Assembly (NCBI RefSeq): GCF_964340395.1 | Contig: NC_135569.1 | Location: 17,160,257-17,224,256, forward strand | DNA from: Glandiceps talaboti | Lineage: Eukaryota > Hemichordata > Enteropneusta > Spengelidae | Length of the DNA: 64,000 nt | Direction: 5' to 3' | Shown here: positions 25,295-37,645 of the stretch, in pieces | Position numbering within the stretch: position 1 is the stretch's first letter | How the letters are laid out: each line of letters starts with the position of its first letter | Made by a program: the position numbers and the translations under genes | Notes under the pieces: model-generated | Seen by the model: only the letters and a program-made list of their open reading frames with translations | Databases searched by the model: none | What the model was told of the DNA's origin: nothing

Positions 25295-27380
25295 CTCACC
25301 CCACTCATATTGAACAGTCTCACCCCACTCATATTGAACAGTCTCACCCCACTCATATTGAACAGTCTCACTGCACTCATATTGAACAGTCTCACCCCAC
25401 TCATATTGAACAGTCTCACTGCACTCATATTGAACAGTCTCACTGCACTCATATTGAACAGTCTCACTGCACTCATATTGAACAGTCTCACCCCACTCAT
25501 ATTGAACAGTCTCACTGCACTCATATTGAACAGTCTCACCCCACTCATATTGAACAGTCTCACCCCACTCATATTGAACAGTCTCACCAGACTCATATTG
25601 AACAGTCTAACTGCATTCATATTGAACAGTCTCACCGCACTCATATTGAACAGTCTCACTGCACTCATATTGAAGTCTCACTGCACTCATATTGAACAGT
25701 CTCACCCCACTCATATTGAACAGTCTCACCCCACTCATATTGAACAGTCTCACCCCACTCATATTGAACAGTCTCACCCCACTCATATTGAACAGTCTCA
25801 CCCCACTCATATTGAACAGTCTCACCCCACTCATATTGAACAGTCTCACTGCACTCATATTGAACAGTCTCACCGCACTCATATTGAACAGTCTCACCCC
25901 ACTCATATTGAACAGTCTCACCCCACTCATATTGAACAGTCTCACCCCACTCATATTGAACAGTCTCACTGCACTCATATTGAACAGTCTCACTGCACTC
26001 ATATTGAAGTCTCAATGCACTCATATTGAACAGTCTCACCCCACTCATATTGAACAGTCTCACCCCACTCATATTGAACAGTCTCACCCCACTCATATTG
26101 AACAGTCTCACCGCACTCATATTGAATAGTCTCACTGCATTCATATTGAACAGTCTCACTGCATTCATATTGAACAGTCTCACCCCACTCATATTGAACA
26201 GTGTCACCCCACTCATATTGAACAGTCTCACTGCATTCATATTGAACAGTCTCACCCCACTCATATTGAACAGTCTCACCGCACTCATATTGAACAGTCT
26301 CACCCCACTCATATTGAACAGTCTCACCCCACTCATATTGAACAGTCTCACCCCACTCATATTGAACAGTCTCACCCACCTCATATTGAACAGTCTCAAC
26401 CCACTCATATTGAACAGTCTCACCCACCTCATATTGAACAGTCTCACCGCACTCATATTGAACAGTCTCACCCCACTCATATTGAACAGTCTCACCGCAC
26501 TCATATTGAACAGTCTCACCGCACTCATATTGAACAGTCTCACTGCACTCATATTGAACAGTCTCACCCCACTCATATTGAACAGTCTCACCGCACTCAT
26601 ATTGAACAGTCTCACCGCACTCATATTGAACAGTCTCACTGCATTCATATTGAACAGTCTCACCCCACTCATATTGAACAGTCTCACCGCACTCATATTG
26701 AACAGTCTCACCGCACTCATATTGAATAGTCTCACTGCATTCATATTGAACAGTTTCACCGCACTCATATTGAACAGTCTCACTGCATTCATATTGAACA
26801 GTCTCACCGCACTCATATTGAACAGTCTCACCGCACTCATATTGAACAGTCTCACTGCACTCATATTGAACAGTCTCACTGCACTCATATTGAACAGTTT
26901 CACCCCACTCATATTGAACAGTCTCACTGCACTCATATTGAACAGGCTCACCGCACTCATATTGAACAGTCTCACTGCACTCATATTGAACAGTCTCACC
27001 CCACTCATATTGAACAGTCTCATCCCACTCATATTGAACAGTCTCACCGCACTCATATTGAACAGTCTCACCCCACTCATATTGAATAGTCTCACTGCAC
27101 TCATATTGAACAGTCTCACCCCACTCATATTGAACAGTCTCACCGCACTCATATTGAACAGTCTCACCCCACTCATATTGAATAGTCTCACTGCATTCAT
27201 ATTGAATAGTCTCACTGCATTCATATTGAACAGTCTCACCCCACTCATATTGAACAGTCTCACCCCACTCATATTGAACAGTCTCACCCCACTCATATTG
27301 AATAGTCTCACTGCATTCATATTGAATAGTCTCACTGCATTCATATTGAACAGTCTCATCCCACTCATATTGAACAGTCT
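25295..27380. repeat. 24-bp minisatellite array 2, about 87 copies
   Basis: Same unit, same variable sites and same 22-bp short units (near 25674 and 26007) as array 1, in the same orientation, separated from it by 3.9 kb of unique sequence. It ends at AACAGTCT before GCCACTTGAG, 526 bp from WDR33 exon 3. The two arrays are either one array split by an insertion or a duplication. Confidence 0.98.
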
Positions 27381-27550
27381 GCCACTTGAGCTATGTCAGT
27401 CACCAACTTTTGATAAATTCAATACAGGCATTAGGGCTATCTCGTTGCAAGGCTACATTTTTTTGTATTTCAACCATATCTTTCACTTTGTTTTTCAGTG
27501 CCTTAGAACATTTCTGTTTAATAATGTTCAGCATTGTAAGCAAGTTTTGT

Positions 27551-27640
27551 GATTGATTAAATGATTGACTGACAGATTGATTGATTGATTGATTGATTGA
27601 CTGACTGACTGAGGGAGGGATTGATTGATTGATTGGTTGG

Positions 27641-27694
<54 letters not shown>

Positions 27695-27695
27695 A
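27551..27695. repeat. (TGAT)n microsatellite
   Basis: Tandem TTGA/TGAT units, interrupted by TGACTGACTGACTGAGGGAGGG and TTGGTTGG. Intronic, close to exon 3. Confidence 0.95.
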
Positions 27696-27906
27696 ATGAA
27701 TGTTTCTTTTCATGTGAAAGTAGTATTATTACAATGTCAGTCAAAGATTACTAAAGCTCAAGGATGGTAGAACACTGAAGAAACACTGAAAGCTGCTAAA
27801 CATGGTGGCCTGGGTGGCAAGGATAATGTGAGCACCATGCTTTCTCTATACAGTGGGGAGAACACTGTAATTATACCATAGTAACAATGACATATGGTTC
27901 ACTTAC

Positions 27907-28011
27907 CCTGACAACAAATATAGGGCATCTCACTTTGTTAGTAGATGTTCGCACAAACTTAGTTGTGACAGCATTTATCGGGTTGTAGCCCATGGCAAAT
28001 GGAAGTGGCAA
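27907..28011 (-). CDS. WDR33: WDR33 coding exon 3
   Basis: The 105-bp exon (35 codons) reads [20 protein letters not shown] then [15 protein letters not shown], matching human WDR33 around [18 protein letters not shown]. Acceptor TACCTTCAG before TTGCCA at 28011; donor AGG|GTAAGT at 27907/27906. Phase 0 at both ends. It is the start of the first WD40 blade. The separate 418-bp intron to exon 2 is the only short intron seen here. Confidence 0.96.
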
Positions 28012-28429
28012 CTGAAGGTACAGAAAGAATGAGGAGGTTGATATGTTAAAATTTGTTAGCAATCAAATTCAAGATCTGGATTTTCTTGAATATTTTATTG
28101 ATATTGCATTTACTACAAGCAATGAGAGGCTATCAAGATCCAATCTGTGAGGGTGCCCTTCTCTGTTTTGTATGTACATTTGTAGTAAATGTATTAGAAG
28201 TGCTCAGTATTGGTGGAAGTATGCACTCTATTGAGTGATTGCTAATGCTAGTTCAATGTAAGAACTGCCTAAATGTTGACATTGGCATATGTATTACTTG
28301 CACGTTGACAAGCACCAGAACATTTACTGATATGATCAACAAGAGTTTTGAGTTCATCAATTTAACAAATCTGTCATCATATGCATACTGTTCTTCTATA
28401 TATACATTTTTGTATACAATAATACTTAC
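28012..28429. other. WDR33 intron 2
   Basis: A 418-bp intron bounded by GT (exon 2 donor GAC|GTAAGT at 28429) and AG (at 28012-28013, minus strand). No repeat or other feature is seen in it. Confidence 0.85.
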
Positions 28430-28498
28430 GTCTGTCAGGTAAGAATTGTCTGGTTGAATTGCTCGCATATCCCTGTAATCTCTCTGCCATATCCGATT
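28430..28498 (-). CDS. WDR33: WDR33 coding exon 2
   Basis: The 69-bp exon (23 codons) reads [20 protein letters not shown] then LTD, matching human [20 protein letters not shown]. Acceptor CACTTCACAG before AATCGG at 28498; donor GAC|GTAAGT at 28430/28429. Phase 0 at both ends, so it joins exon 1 (ending TLQ) and exon 3 in frame. Confidence 0.96.
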
Positions 28499-28737
28499 CT
28501 GTGAAGTGAGAAGTAAACTATCATTATACCATGCACAAGCCAAGCTGAACCAAAAAATATGGAATTTATACTGGTCGTGCTATGTCACGGCAGCGCACTC
28601 TACATGTATGTCACGACAACACATGTCTACGTCACAGGTTCTGCTGTGTTCAAAATATGAGTCAAAACGTTCAACATTGCCTATTACTTTCCCTGATTTT
28701 TGTTTGATATTATTGGCACTGGTATAATTATATTGTT

Positions 28738-28866
28738 CTCCAATATTTTTCTTCATTCAGCCGAAAAATACTTGTGACCTGAGGGTTGTGTCACTATGAG
28801 TCACTAGATGGAAAGTGACAAACCCTCTTAGGCCCCCTTGGCTGAACGAGAAAATATTGGGGAATG
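28738..28866. repeat. Palindromic foldback repeat
   Basis: Imperfect inverted arms: CCAATATTTTTCTTCATTC then AGCCG at the left mirrors GGCTGAACGAGAAAATATTGG at the right. Inner arms around TGTGACCTGAGGGTT and AACCCTCTTAGG also pair, with a loop near GTCACTATGAGTCAC. Small non-autonomous element in intron 1. Confidence 0.6.
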
Positions 28867-28900
28867 ACATCTACATGTAAGTGTCTATTGAAATAGTTGA

Positions 28901-29010
28901 TAAATACACTGTTCTGAATAACACACATGGAGTGTTTGTGCAGTATACATGTACATTGCAGTAAATACACTGTTCTGAATAACACACATGGAGTGTTTGT
29001 GAAGTATACA
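28901..29010. repeat. 61-bp tandem duplication
   Basis: TAAATACACTGTTCTGAATA and the following ACACACATGGAGTGTTTGTG occur twice, 61 bp apart, almost without differences. Confidence 0.9.
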
Positions 29011-29020
29011 TTACAGCATT

Positions 29021-29500
29021 CTCGCTAACCAGAGCTGTTATTTCTTCCACTACACCTCAAAATAAAACTCTAGCATCTTATGGCTGTCAAAGCCATACCT
29101 CACATATACGTAATACATATTCATAAGCAATGGCATCATGATAATCTGACCAATCAAAGTCTGTCTCTCAAAGAATGCATTTCAGAATCATAACAAGAAT
29201 GGCCTCTCATGTTATGGCGAATTATGGCAACGTTTGCGGCAACACAATTCAGTACAAGTCTTCATGGAAGACATAGACCCAAAAAAAGTATTTCTTGTAG
29301 TGACTACAACAAGTTCTTTAATTTGTACATTATGTCACAGGCTTTCAGTTCAAAAAGGACAACAATTATGGCATGGCCTTTAAGCCAATCAAAAAGATAC
29401 ACTGACAACACCTGATAGGGTTGTTCATTTCTTATCTATTATGTGTAGATCCTTGACAATTCCAGGCACATTAGCATTAATATTTCTTTTATCTTAATGA
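29021..29500. other. Intron 1 sequence, nothing recognised
   Basis: Short open frames only; no repeat structure or exon was seen. Confidence 0.5.
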
Positions 29501-29504
29501 TTTC

Positions 29505-30165
29505 AAATAGGAAGACATAGCTATTTGACCCTGAAGATGAAGGTCAAGAGTCAGTGTGTCAATATAAAGCTCATCATTGATTACCATGACGGAGGCACTT
29601 GACTGTTACGCGTCAAGAGTTGTTGGCAAAAATGTGAATAATTATGACAAATATGGCCGCCATTCTGCTGTTATCTTAGGGGGTTGTGAAACGAAGTGAA
29701 GTGTATATGCAGCCTATAGCATCTGACATTTGTACAAGGTTTGGTTGAAATCAGTCCTTTCATATCAGAGATATAATGCACACTCTGACAATAATATGGC
29801 TATTTGACCTTGAAGATGGAGGTCAAGGTCAAATGTCAATGTGCCATTAAAAAACTCATCATTGATAACATGGGTGAAGAGCCTTGAATGTGGTCTCTAT
29901 CTGTTAAACTTCAAGAGTTATTGGGCAAAGTGTGATTATTTACGAACAAATATGGCCGCAATTTCGTTGTTATCGTTGGGGTTGTGAAACCAAGTGACGT
30001 GCTTGTGCCCTCTATAACATCTGACATTTGTACAAGGTTTGGTTGAAATTGGTGGATGTATATTGGAGATACAGGTGGACACGGAAGTTGAGGAAGGAGG
30101 GATGGACGGACGGACGGGACCCAACGTAGTAGCTCACAAAGGTTGAATCCCTTTGGGAGATAAAT
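29505..30165 (+). repeat. Two ~288-bp direct repeat units with GGACGG end
   Basis: AGCTATTTGACC-T-GAAGATG recurs at about 29519 and 29807, each followed by GGTCAA motifs, ACTCATCATTGAT, an ATATGGCCGC motif, and CTGACATTTGTACAAGGTTT. The second unit ends in GGACGGACGGACGGGACCCA. The layout resembles the tandem repeat at 35262-36200 (unit plus a GGACGG tail), so both may be non-autonomous elements of one style. Confidence 0.65.
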
Positions 30166-30205
30166 ACTACTGTTACTCACACATACAAAAGAACTCCCTA
30201 AAATA

Positions 30206-31199
30206 GTGCAAATGTTGCTATAGGCGTGGTCATGTTGATAGATATATTTGCATACATTTTTTAATGTTTTTGTTCACCTGTGTATGACCTCCTGATAATA
30301 TCTTTGCAATTTACGTGATCCTTTGACTGTTGCTATGGGCGTGGTATTGTTGCTAGGCAAAATTACATACATTTTTTGGATGTTTATTCAATTGTCTATT
30401 AATCCCTGTTGCTATCTTTGTGAAATACACAACCGTTTGGCTGTTACTATGGGCGTGGTCATGGTTGCTAGGGATATTTGCATAATTTTTTTTAATGTTT
30501 ACTCACTTGCCTACCAGATGTTGTTATTTAACCAAAATATCCTGCCATTTGGTTGTTGCTAAGGGCATGGTCATGGTTGCTAGGGCCATGGTTTTTGAAG
30601 AAAATCTTCAGAATAACACTTTCAGAAACATCTCAACAAGTTTCAGGTTTATTGACCGAGTACTTTTTGAGATACTAAAATATAAGTTTTTGACCAAAAA
30701 TGAACTTTTTTACACCTAATTTGCATATCACTCATTAATACTTCTTTGTTCATACACCCCAAGATGCATTCCCATTAAATATCAGCCCAATCTGCTCAGT
30801 GGTTTTAGAATTATAGATTTTAGACCAAAAAGACACATTTTTAGCCCTAATTTGCATATCACTAAAGGGAACCATCATGAACAATTCTTAGTAAAATCAC
30901 CCTGAACAATGTTTCATCCAAATTTAAGCCCAATCTGCCCAATAATTTTTGAGTTTAAGTTTTTTGAACAAAAATCACATTTTTGGACCCAAATCACACA
31001 CTGGTGGTAAGGTTATTTTGATTTGAACAATTTCCCAACTTGACACCTAAGGTAATGGACCCACCACATATCATGGCAATCGGTACAGCAGTTTTTACTT
31101 TAAGTTGTTTACACACACACATCCACACAGACAGACAGACAGACAGACAGATGTCGGGCGATCCCTATAGCACTACTGAACCTCAGTTCAGTTGTGCTA
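30206..31199 (+). mobile_element. Dispersed TIR repeat family, copy B (5' truncated)
   Basis: Begins within the tandem-unit region (TTGCTATAGGCGTGGTC) without the left TIR. It carries four ~110-120 bp units, the conserved 3' section and a CAGACAGACAGACAG tract, and ends GTTCAGTTGTGCTA. Only 62 bp separate it from copy C. Confidence 0.75.
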
Positions 31200-31261
31200 A
31201 AAAACCCTAATGTTTGAATTCCCGTGTCAAAATCCTTTTAAAAATACCACCAATGATGTTG

Positions 31262-32637
31262 TAGCACAACTGTACAGTTTTTTAAAATGTTTATCCATAT
31301 GGTAGTCCATGCTAACAAGAAGTGTTCATTTATTGAATGACTATCCAGTTGCCTATCCAACCATGTTGCTATCTTTATGATATATGCTATCATTTAGCTG
31401 TTGCTATGGGCGTGGTCATAATGTTAGATATATTTGCATACATTTTTTAATGTTTTTGTTCACTTGTGTATGAATTCCTAATATTATCTTTGCATTATAC
31501 GTGATCATTTGCCTGTTGCTATGGGCATGATCTTGTTGCTAGGCATATTTACATACATTTTATGAATGTTTATTCATTTGTCTTTCTATTCCTGTTGTTA
31601 TCTTTGCAATAAACCGTTAACGTGATTATTTGGCTGTAAATATGGGCGTGGTCTTGTTGCTAGGCACATTTGCACACATTTTTTGAATGTTTATTCATTT
31701 GTCTTTCTATTCCTGTTGTTATCTTTGCAATATACGTGATTATTTGGCTGTTGCTATGGGCGTGGTCTTGTTGTTTGGCAAATTTACATACATTTTTTGA
31801 ATGTTTATTCAATTGTCGATTAATCTGTTATCTTTGTGAAATACACGACCATTTGGCTGTTGCTATGGGCGTGGTCATAGTTGCTAGGGTATTTGCATAC
31901 ATTTTTTGAATGTTTACTCACTTGCCTACCAGATCCTGATGATGTTGTTATTTGACAGAAATATACTACTGTTGTTGCTAAGGGCATGGTCATGGTCGCA
32001 AGGGCCAATTTTCTCAAAATGTTTTGAAGAAAATCTGCAGAATAATACTTTCAGAAACATCTCACCAAGTTTCAGACTCGGTGACCACATACTTTTTGAG
32101 ATATAAGTTTTTGACCAAAAATGAACATTTTTACACCTAATTAGCATATCACTCATGGAATCATTGTATGCTTAATATTTCTTCGTCCATACATCCCTAG
32201 ATGCATTCCCATTAAAGTTCAGCCCAATCTGCTCAGTAGTTTTGGAATTATAGATTTTTAACCAAAAAGACACATTTTTAGCCCTAATTTGCATATCACT
32301 GATGGAATCATCACGTCATGAACAAATCTTACTTTACACCCCCTTAACAATGTTCCCACCAAATTTTGCACCAATCTGCCCTGTAGTTTCTGACTTTAAG
32401 TTTTTTGACCAAAAATCACATTTTTTGACCCAAATCACACACCTGTGATGCGATCATTTTGATTTGAACAATTTCCCAACTAGACACCCAAGGTAATGGA
32501 CCCACCAAATATCATGGCAATTGGTTCAGCAGTTTTTTACTTTAAGTTGTTTACACACACACACACACACAGACAGACAGACAGACAGATGCCGGGCGAT
32601 CCCTATAGCACTACTGAACCTCAGTTCAGTCGTGCTA
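31262..32637 (+). mobile_element. Dispersed TIR repeat family, copy C (complete)
   Basis: Has both ends: TAGCACAACTGTACAG at left and CAGTTCAGTCGTGCTA at right. It carries about six ~115-bp units with TTGCTATGGGCGTGG and a 3' section with (CA)n and CAGACAGACAGACAG. 1376 bp. No coding potential, so a non-autonomous TIR element. Confidence 0.8.
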
Positions 32638-35261
32638 AAAATCACTTATCATACAAAATGTATATTCATAAATAAAGTTTGCTAGGAACAAGCAGAGCAT
32701 AACTCATCTGATACTGCAGTGATTTTGATTCTGACTGCATGATAGTCTTCGTTTTCGGTCATACAGGACACTTACTAATATTTGACCTTTTCCGATAGAA
32801 ACTCTCTGACTCAAAATTTTTTTTTTTAATAGCCCCAATTGCATTGGAGCACAACTGTACAGTTTTTAAAAATGTTTTCCCACATGCTGATACATGCTGG
32901 GTATAGAAGTTCATTTGCTGAATGATTATCCATACATTATTGAATTTTTATTCATTTGTCTATTTATCCGTTATCTTTGCCACATATGTGATCACTTGGC
33001 TGTTGCTATGGGCGTGGTCTTGTTGCTAGGCACATTTACATACATTTTTTGAATGTTATTCATTTGTCTATAAATCCGTGTTATCTTTGCAATATATGTG
33101 ATCATTTGGCTGTTGCTATGGGTGTGGTCTTGTTGCTATAAGCACATTTGCATAAATTTTTTGAATGTTTATTCATTTGTGTTATCTTTGCAAAATATGT
33201 GATCATTTGGCAGTGCAATGGGCGTCGTCATGTTGCTAGGCATATTCGCATACACTTTTTGAATGGTTATTCATTTGTCTATCAATTCCTATTGTTATTT
33301 TTGCAACTATTTGGTTGTTGCTATGGGCATGGTCTTGTTGCTAGGCAAATTACATACATTTTTTGAATGTTTATTCAATTGTCTATATCTCCATGGTTAT
33401 TCTTTATAAAATACACACATGATTTTGTTGCTAAGCAAATTTACATACATTTTGGAATGTTCATTCAATTACTATCTAGTAATGATCCCTGTTGTTATCG
33501 TTGCAATATATCTGATCATTTGGCTGTTGCTATGGGCATGGTCTTGTTGATAGGCATATTGAATGCATTGAATGCTTATTCATTTGTCTATCAATCTCTG
33601 TTGTTATCTTTGTAATATATGTGATGACTTGACTGTTGTTATGGGTGTGGTCTTGTTGCTAGGCAAATTTACATACATTTTTTGAATGCTTATTCAATTG
33701 TCTTTTAATCCGGATCCCAGTGGTCATCTTTGTGAAATACCTCACCAGTTTGGCTGTTGCTATGCGCGTGGTCTTGTTGCTAGGCACATTTGCAAACATT
33801 TTTTGAATGCTTAAACACCCCTAAGAATGTTCCCACCTAATTTCAGACCGATCTGTCCATTAGTTTTTGAGTAAGTTTTTTGACCAAAAATTACATTTTT
33901 CGACCCAAATCACACACCGGTAGTAAGATCATTTTGATTAGCGGGTTTTCACCTAAGCACTTATACCCACGGTCAACTACAATCCCCTCGTTAATGAGAT
34001 ATTCATATGCAAATACGGACGTTAACCTGAATGAACACGACCTAAACAACAATACAGACTCATTAGTCTTTTGACAATATTTAACGTCATTGAAACCATC
34101 TGAAATTCTATATGCAAATCTTTAGATTCCACCAATCAAAAATTGTAGTATTGCTCAGACACTGCAGCAGTAGCTGGCGGTTTTAGAAACAGGAGTTCTC
34201 TCAACTTGAGAACATTGTATCGTCATTGGCTAACGTTGGAAGACTCTGGCATGCAAATTATAATGAGATGTCCATTGAAATATTGAAGTATCAGGTTAAA
34301 TCATCCTTAACGGAAGACAAACTTTGCACTGTATCTAGACAAAGAGTAGAACTGTCACAGTTCAACTGTGTTGATTGGCAAGGGCATTTAGAGACTTCTC
34401 TCTAAGATCTAATATTTTACTGACATAATAATTAGAAAGTACGAACCATGAAAATTAAAAGGTCAAAATATTCGCGGAAATAAACCGTTAATCCTCATTC
34501 GACATGCATTCGTAGGTTGTCCTAGCCTGGTTGCTTTCAAAGTGGAAGTGAAGAACGTTAATGGTGCTACTTATGTTCTGCTTTAATTCCATGAATTTGA
34601 CAAGACATTTTTTGTGGCAACCTTTATTTCTCAAAGGTGAAACTCCAGAGTAAAAGTAGTAAAACATAGTTATAGTTATACATGTACTTGGAATTCAACA
34701 AGCTCTGGTGATTCTCCCCAGTACGTAGTCGAGCAGCACAGTTACGCAACCATATCGTACCATTACTTGTACTTACTCTTTGTCATGTAAATTTCCATAA
34801 GTCGACTTTTGTCGAAGACGCTAACTATTGTCAATGAATTACTTAGTGGGTGTTCACCTGTAGAGGCACTAATTTAGCCAGGAGCACACTAGAACAATCA
34901 GCTGAGTAAAATTTCACTGGTGACAATTTCCTCATGCCAATTCCTCTCCTGTGAGGGCAAATTTTGGTGAGATTTTGGTCGTGAGCCAAATATATAGCGT
35001 GTTTGATAATTTTGGCCAAGAGTGAATATTTCCTCATGTGTGCACCTGAGAGTTAGCATTCTTCTCACGACTTTCTCATAAGAGCACATGCTTTGCGATA
35101 ACATAATTACAAAATGTTTGCCCCAGTCTAAAGCACAGATGAACAAGTCATTGAGAATGACATACTCCCCGCTATGATTGGGTTTTAAGGAATTATCACT
35201 ACTCTGATCACACTTGTGAACCTAAATCAAACAGACTTAGATATACATGTATGGGTATGGG

Positions 35262-36205
35262 GGATCGTATCACGAAGAAAATGGATATACACATGTGTGT
35301 CATAGAACACTGTCCTAATACCAACTTTGAATGAGATCTGTTCAAGCATGTCTGAGTTATGGCTTTGGACATGGAAAATTCGCAAACAAAATGGCTGCCA
35401 GGCAGCCATATTGGATCGTATCACGATGAAAATGGATATGCACATGTATGTCATAGAACACTGTCCTAATAACAACTTTGAATGAGATCTGTTCAAGCAT
35501 GTTTGAGTTATGGCTTTGGACATGGAAAATTCGCAAACAAAATGGCTGCTAGGCGGCCATATTGGATCGTATCATGACAACAAATGGATATGCACATGTA
35601 TGTCATAGAACACTGTCCTAATATCAACTTTGAATGAGATGTGTTCAAGCATGTCTGAGTTATGGCTTTGGACATAGAAAAATCGCAAGCAAAATGGCTG
35701 CCAGGCGGCCATATTGGATCGTATCACAACAACAATGAATATGCACATGTATGTCATAAAACACTGTCCTAATACCAACTTTGAATGAGATCTGTTCAAG
35801 CATGTCTGAGTTATGGCTTTGGACATGGAAAATTCGCAAACAAAATGGCTGCTAGGCGGCCATATTGGATCGTATCATGACAACAATGAATATACACATG
35901 TAAGTCATAGAACAATGTCCTAATACCAACTTTGAATGAGATCTGTTCAAGCATGTCTGAGTTATGGCTTTAGACAGGGAAAATTTGCAAACAAAATGGC
36001 TGCCAGGCGGCCATATTGGATCGTATCATGAAACAAATTGACGTGCATATGTATGCCATTGTATGTTGCCCCTGTACCAAGTTTGAAAAAAATCGGTCCA
36101 GGCATCTCCAAGAAACGGCTGCGGACGGACGGACGGATGCACGGACGCACGCACGGACAGATGGAACCCAATCCATAAGTCCCCGTCCCGGACTTCGTCC
36201 GGCAG
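35262..36205 (+). repeat. 151-bp tandem repeat, 6 copies, with GGACGG tail
   Basis: Unit starts GGATCGTATCA at 35262, 35413, 35564, 35716, 35867 and 36018. Each has AACTTTGAATGAGATCTGTT and ends in GGCNGCCATATT. The last copy diverges into GGACGGACGGACGG and ends CCCCGTCCCGGACTTCGTCC, a GC-rich palindromic end. It lies inside the 4.7-kb TIR element, perhaps as a nested insertion. Confidence 0.92.
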
Positions 36206-37189
36206 GGACTAATAAACTTCTACGTCAATAACTACGGTATTATCATAGTTTTAAGAAACTCTCAACCTGATAACATTGTGACATCATTAGCTTACGTTGT
36301 ACAAGTTGGTATGCAAATTAATGTTATGAGATGTCCGTTGAAATATTGAAGTGTCAGTTTCAACCAGTTCAACCATCTTTAACGGAAAAGAAACTATGCA
36401 ATGTATCAAAACAAAAGAGTTGAAATGTTTGGGGTGAAATTTACCAAAAATTATTTCTATTTGGTTTGTATATGACAGAGCTATATTTTGGTAGAACTGC
36501 TCAATACACACCGGTGCATTTGAAATAGCCAAGCGAAAAACAATAATTAGAATAGAAAATGTATTGTTAATTGTTCCGAGAGAGTCAATAGGACAGTACA
36601 ATACAGCTATTTTGAAACGAATCCGATATTTCAATCCATCTTCTGAAAATGAAATCATGGTCCTGGTCAAAACGTCGCATTCGTTTCTAATTTAACTTCC
36701 TAAAGTATCTGTATTTACTATACTATACGCTGGAGACTTCTCTAACGTATGTGATTGTACTGTTTTAATAATTAGAAAGTACTACCCCTCAACTTAAAAT
36801 GTTGAAATATTTGTGGCAATTAACAATTATTCCTCATTTTGACTTGTATTTATCAGTTATCTACCCTGACTACTTTCAAAGGAAGCCTTTAAAAACTGTT
36901 TTAACCGAGAGTACTACTAGTATTGATGTTTTGTGTTTGTTCAATGGATTGGACAAGACATTTTTATGAACCTTTTATTTTTGCCGTAGGTGAAACTGGA
37001 GAGGATAAGTAGCATAACAAAGTTATAAGCTTACTTTGAATTCGACAAGCTTTGAACCCCCCCCCCCCCCCAGTAGGTTGTCGAGCAGCTCAGTTACGCA
37101 ACCTTTTACCGTTATTTATACTTAGTCTTTGTCACGATAATTTCCATACGCCAACTTTCGTTGGAGACAAATATGTCAATTGATTATTG

Positions 37190-37645
37190 ACCTTTTTGTT
37201 GGTCATTTCTATTTATCCGTTGCATGTATTAGCATAACAATGGATTTTCATCGGCTTTCATTCTAAATGTTTTCGTTCTAAAATTTGCATACGTCCACTT
37301 TCGTTGACGTTAAATATTGTCAATAGATTAATGAGCTTTTCATCGGCCATGTCAATTTATACGTCGCTCTGTATTTGTATAACAATAGATTTTCGTCGGC
37401 TTTCGTTCTAAAATGTGTTTTCGTTCTAAAATTTGCATACGTTCACTTTCGTCGACATTAAATATTATCAATAGATTAATGAGCTTTTCGTCGGCCAAGT
37501 CGATTTATAAGTCACTGTATTTGCATAACAATAGATTTTCGTCGGCTTTCGTTCTAAAATCTGTCTTTGTCTGTTTTCGTTCTAAAATTTGCATATGTCC
37601 ACTTTCGTCGACGTTAAATATTGTCGAAAGATAATGAGTTTCGTC
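37190..37645 (+). repeat. ~150-bp subterminal tandem units
   Basis: TTAAATATTGTCAATAGATT recurs (with changes) at 37310, 37458 and 37614, with GATTTTCGTCGGCTTTCGTT and CTAAAATTTGCATACGT between. The same motif is in the element's right TIR near 38525, so the units are amplified end sequence. Confidence 0.8.
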
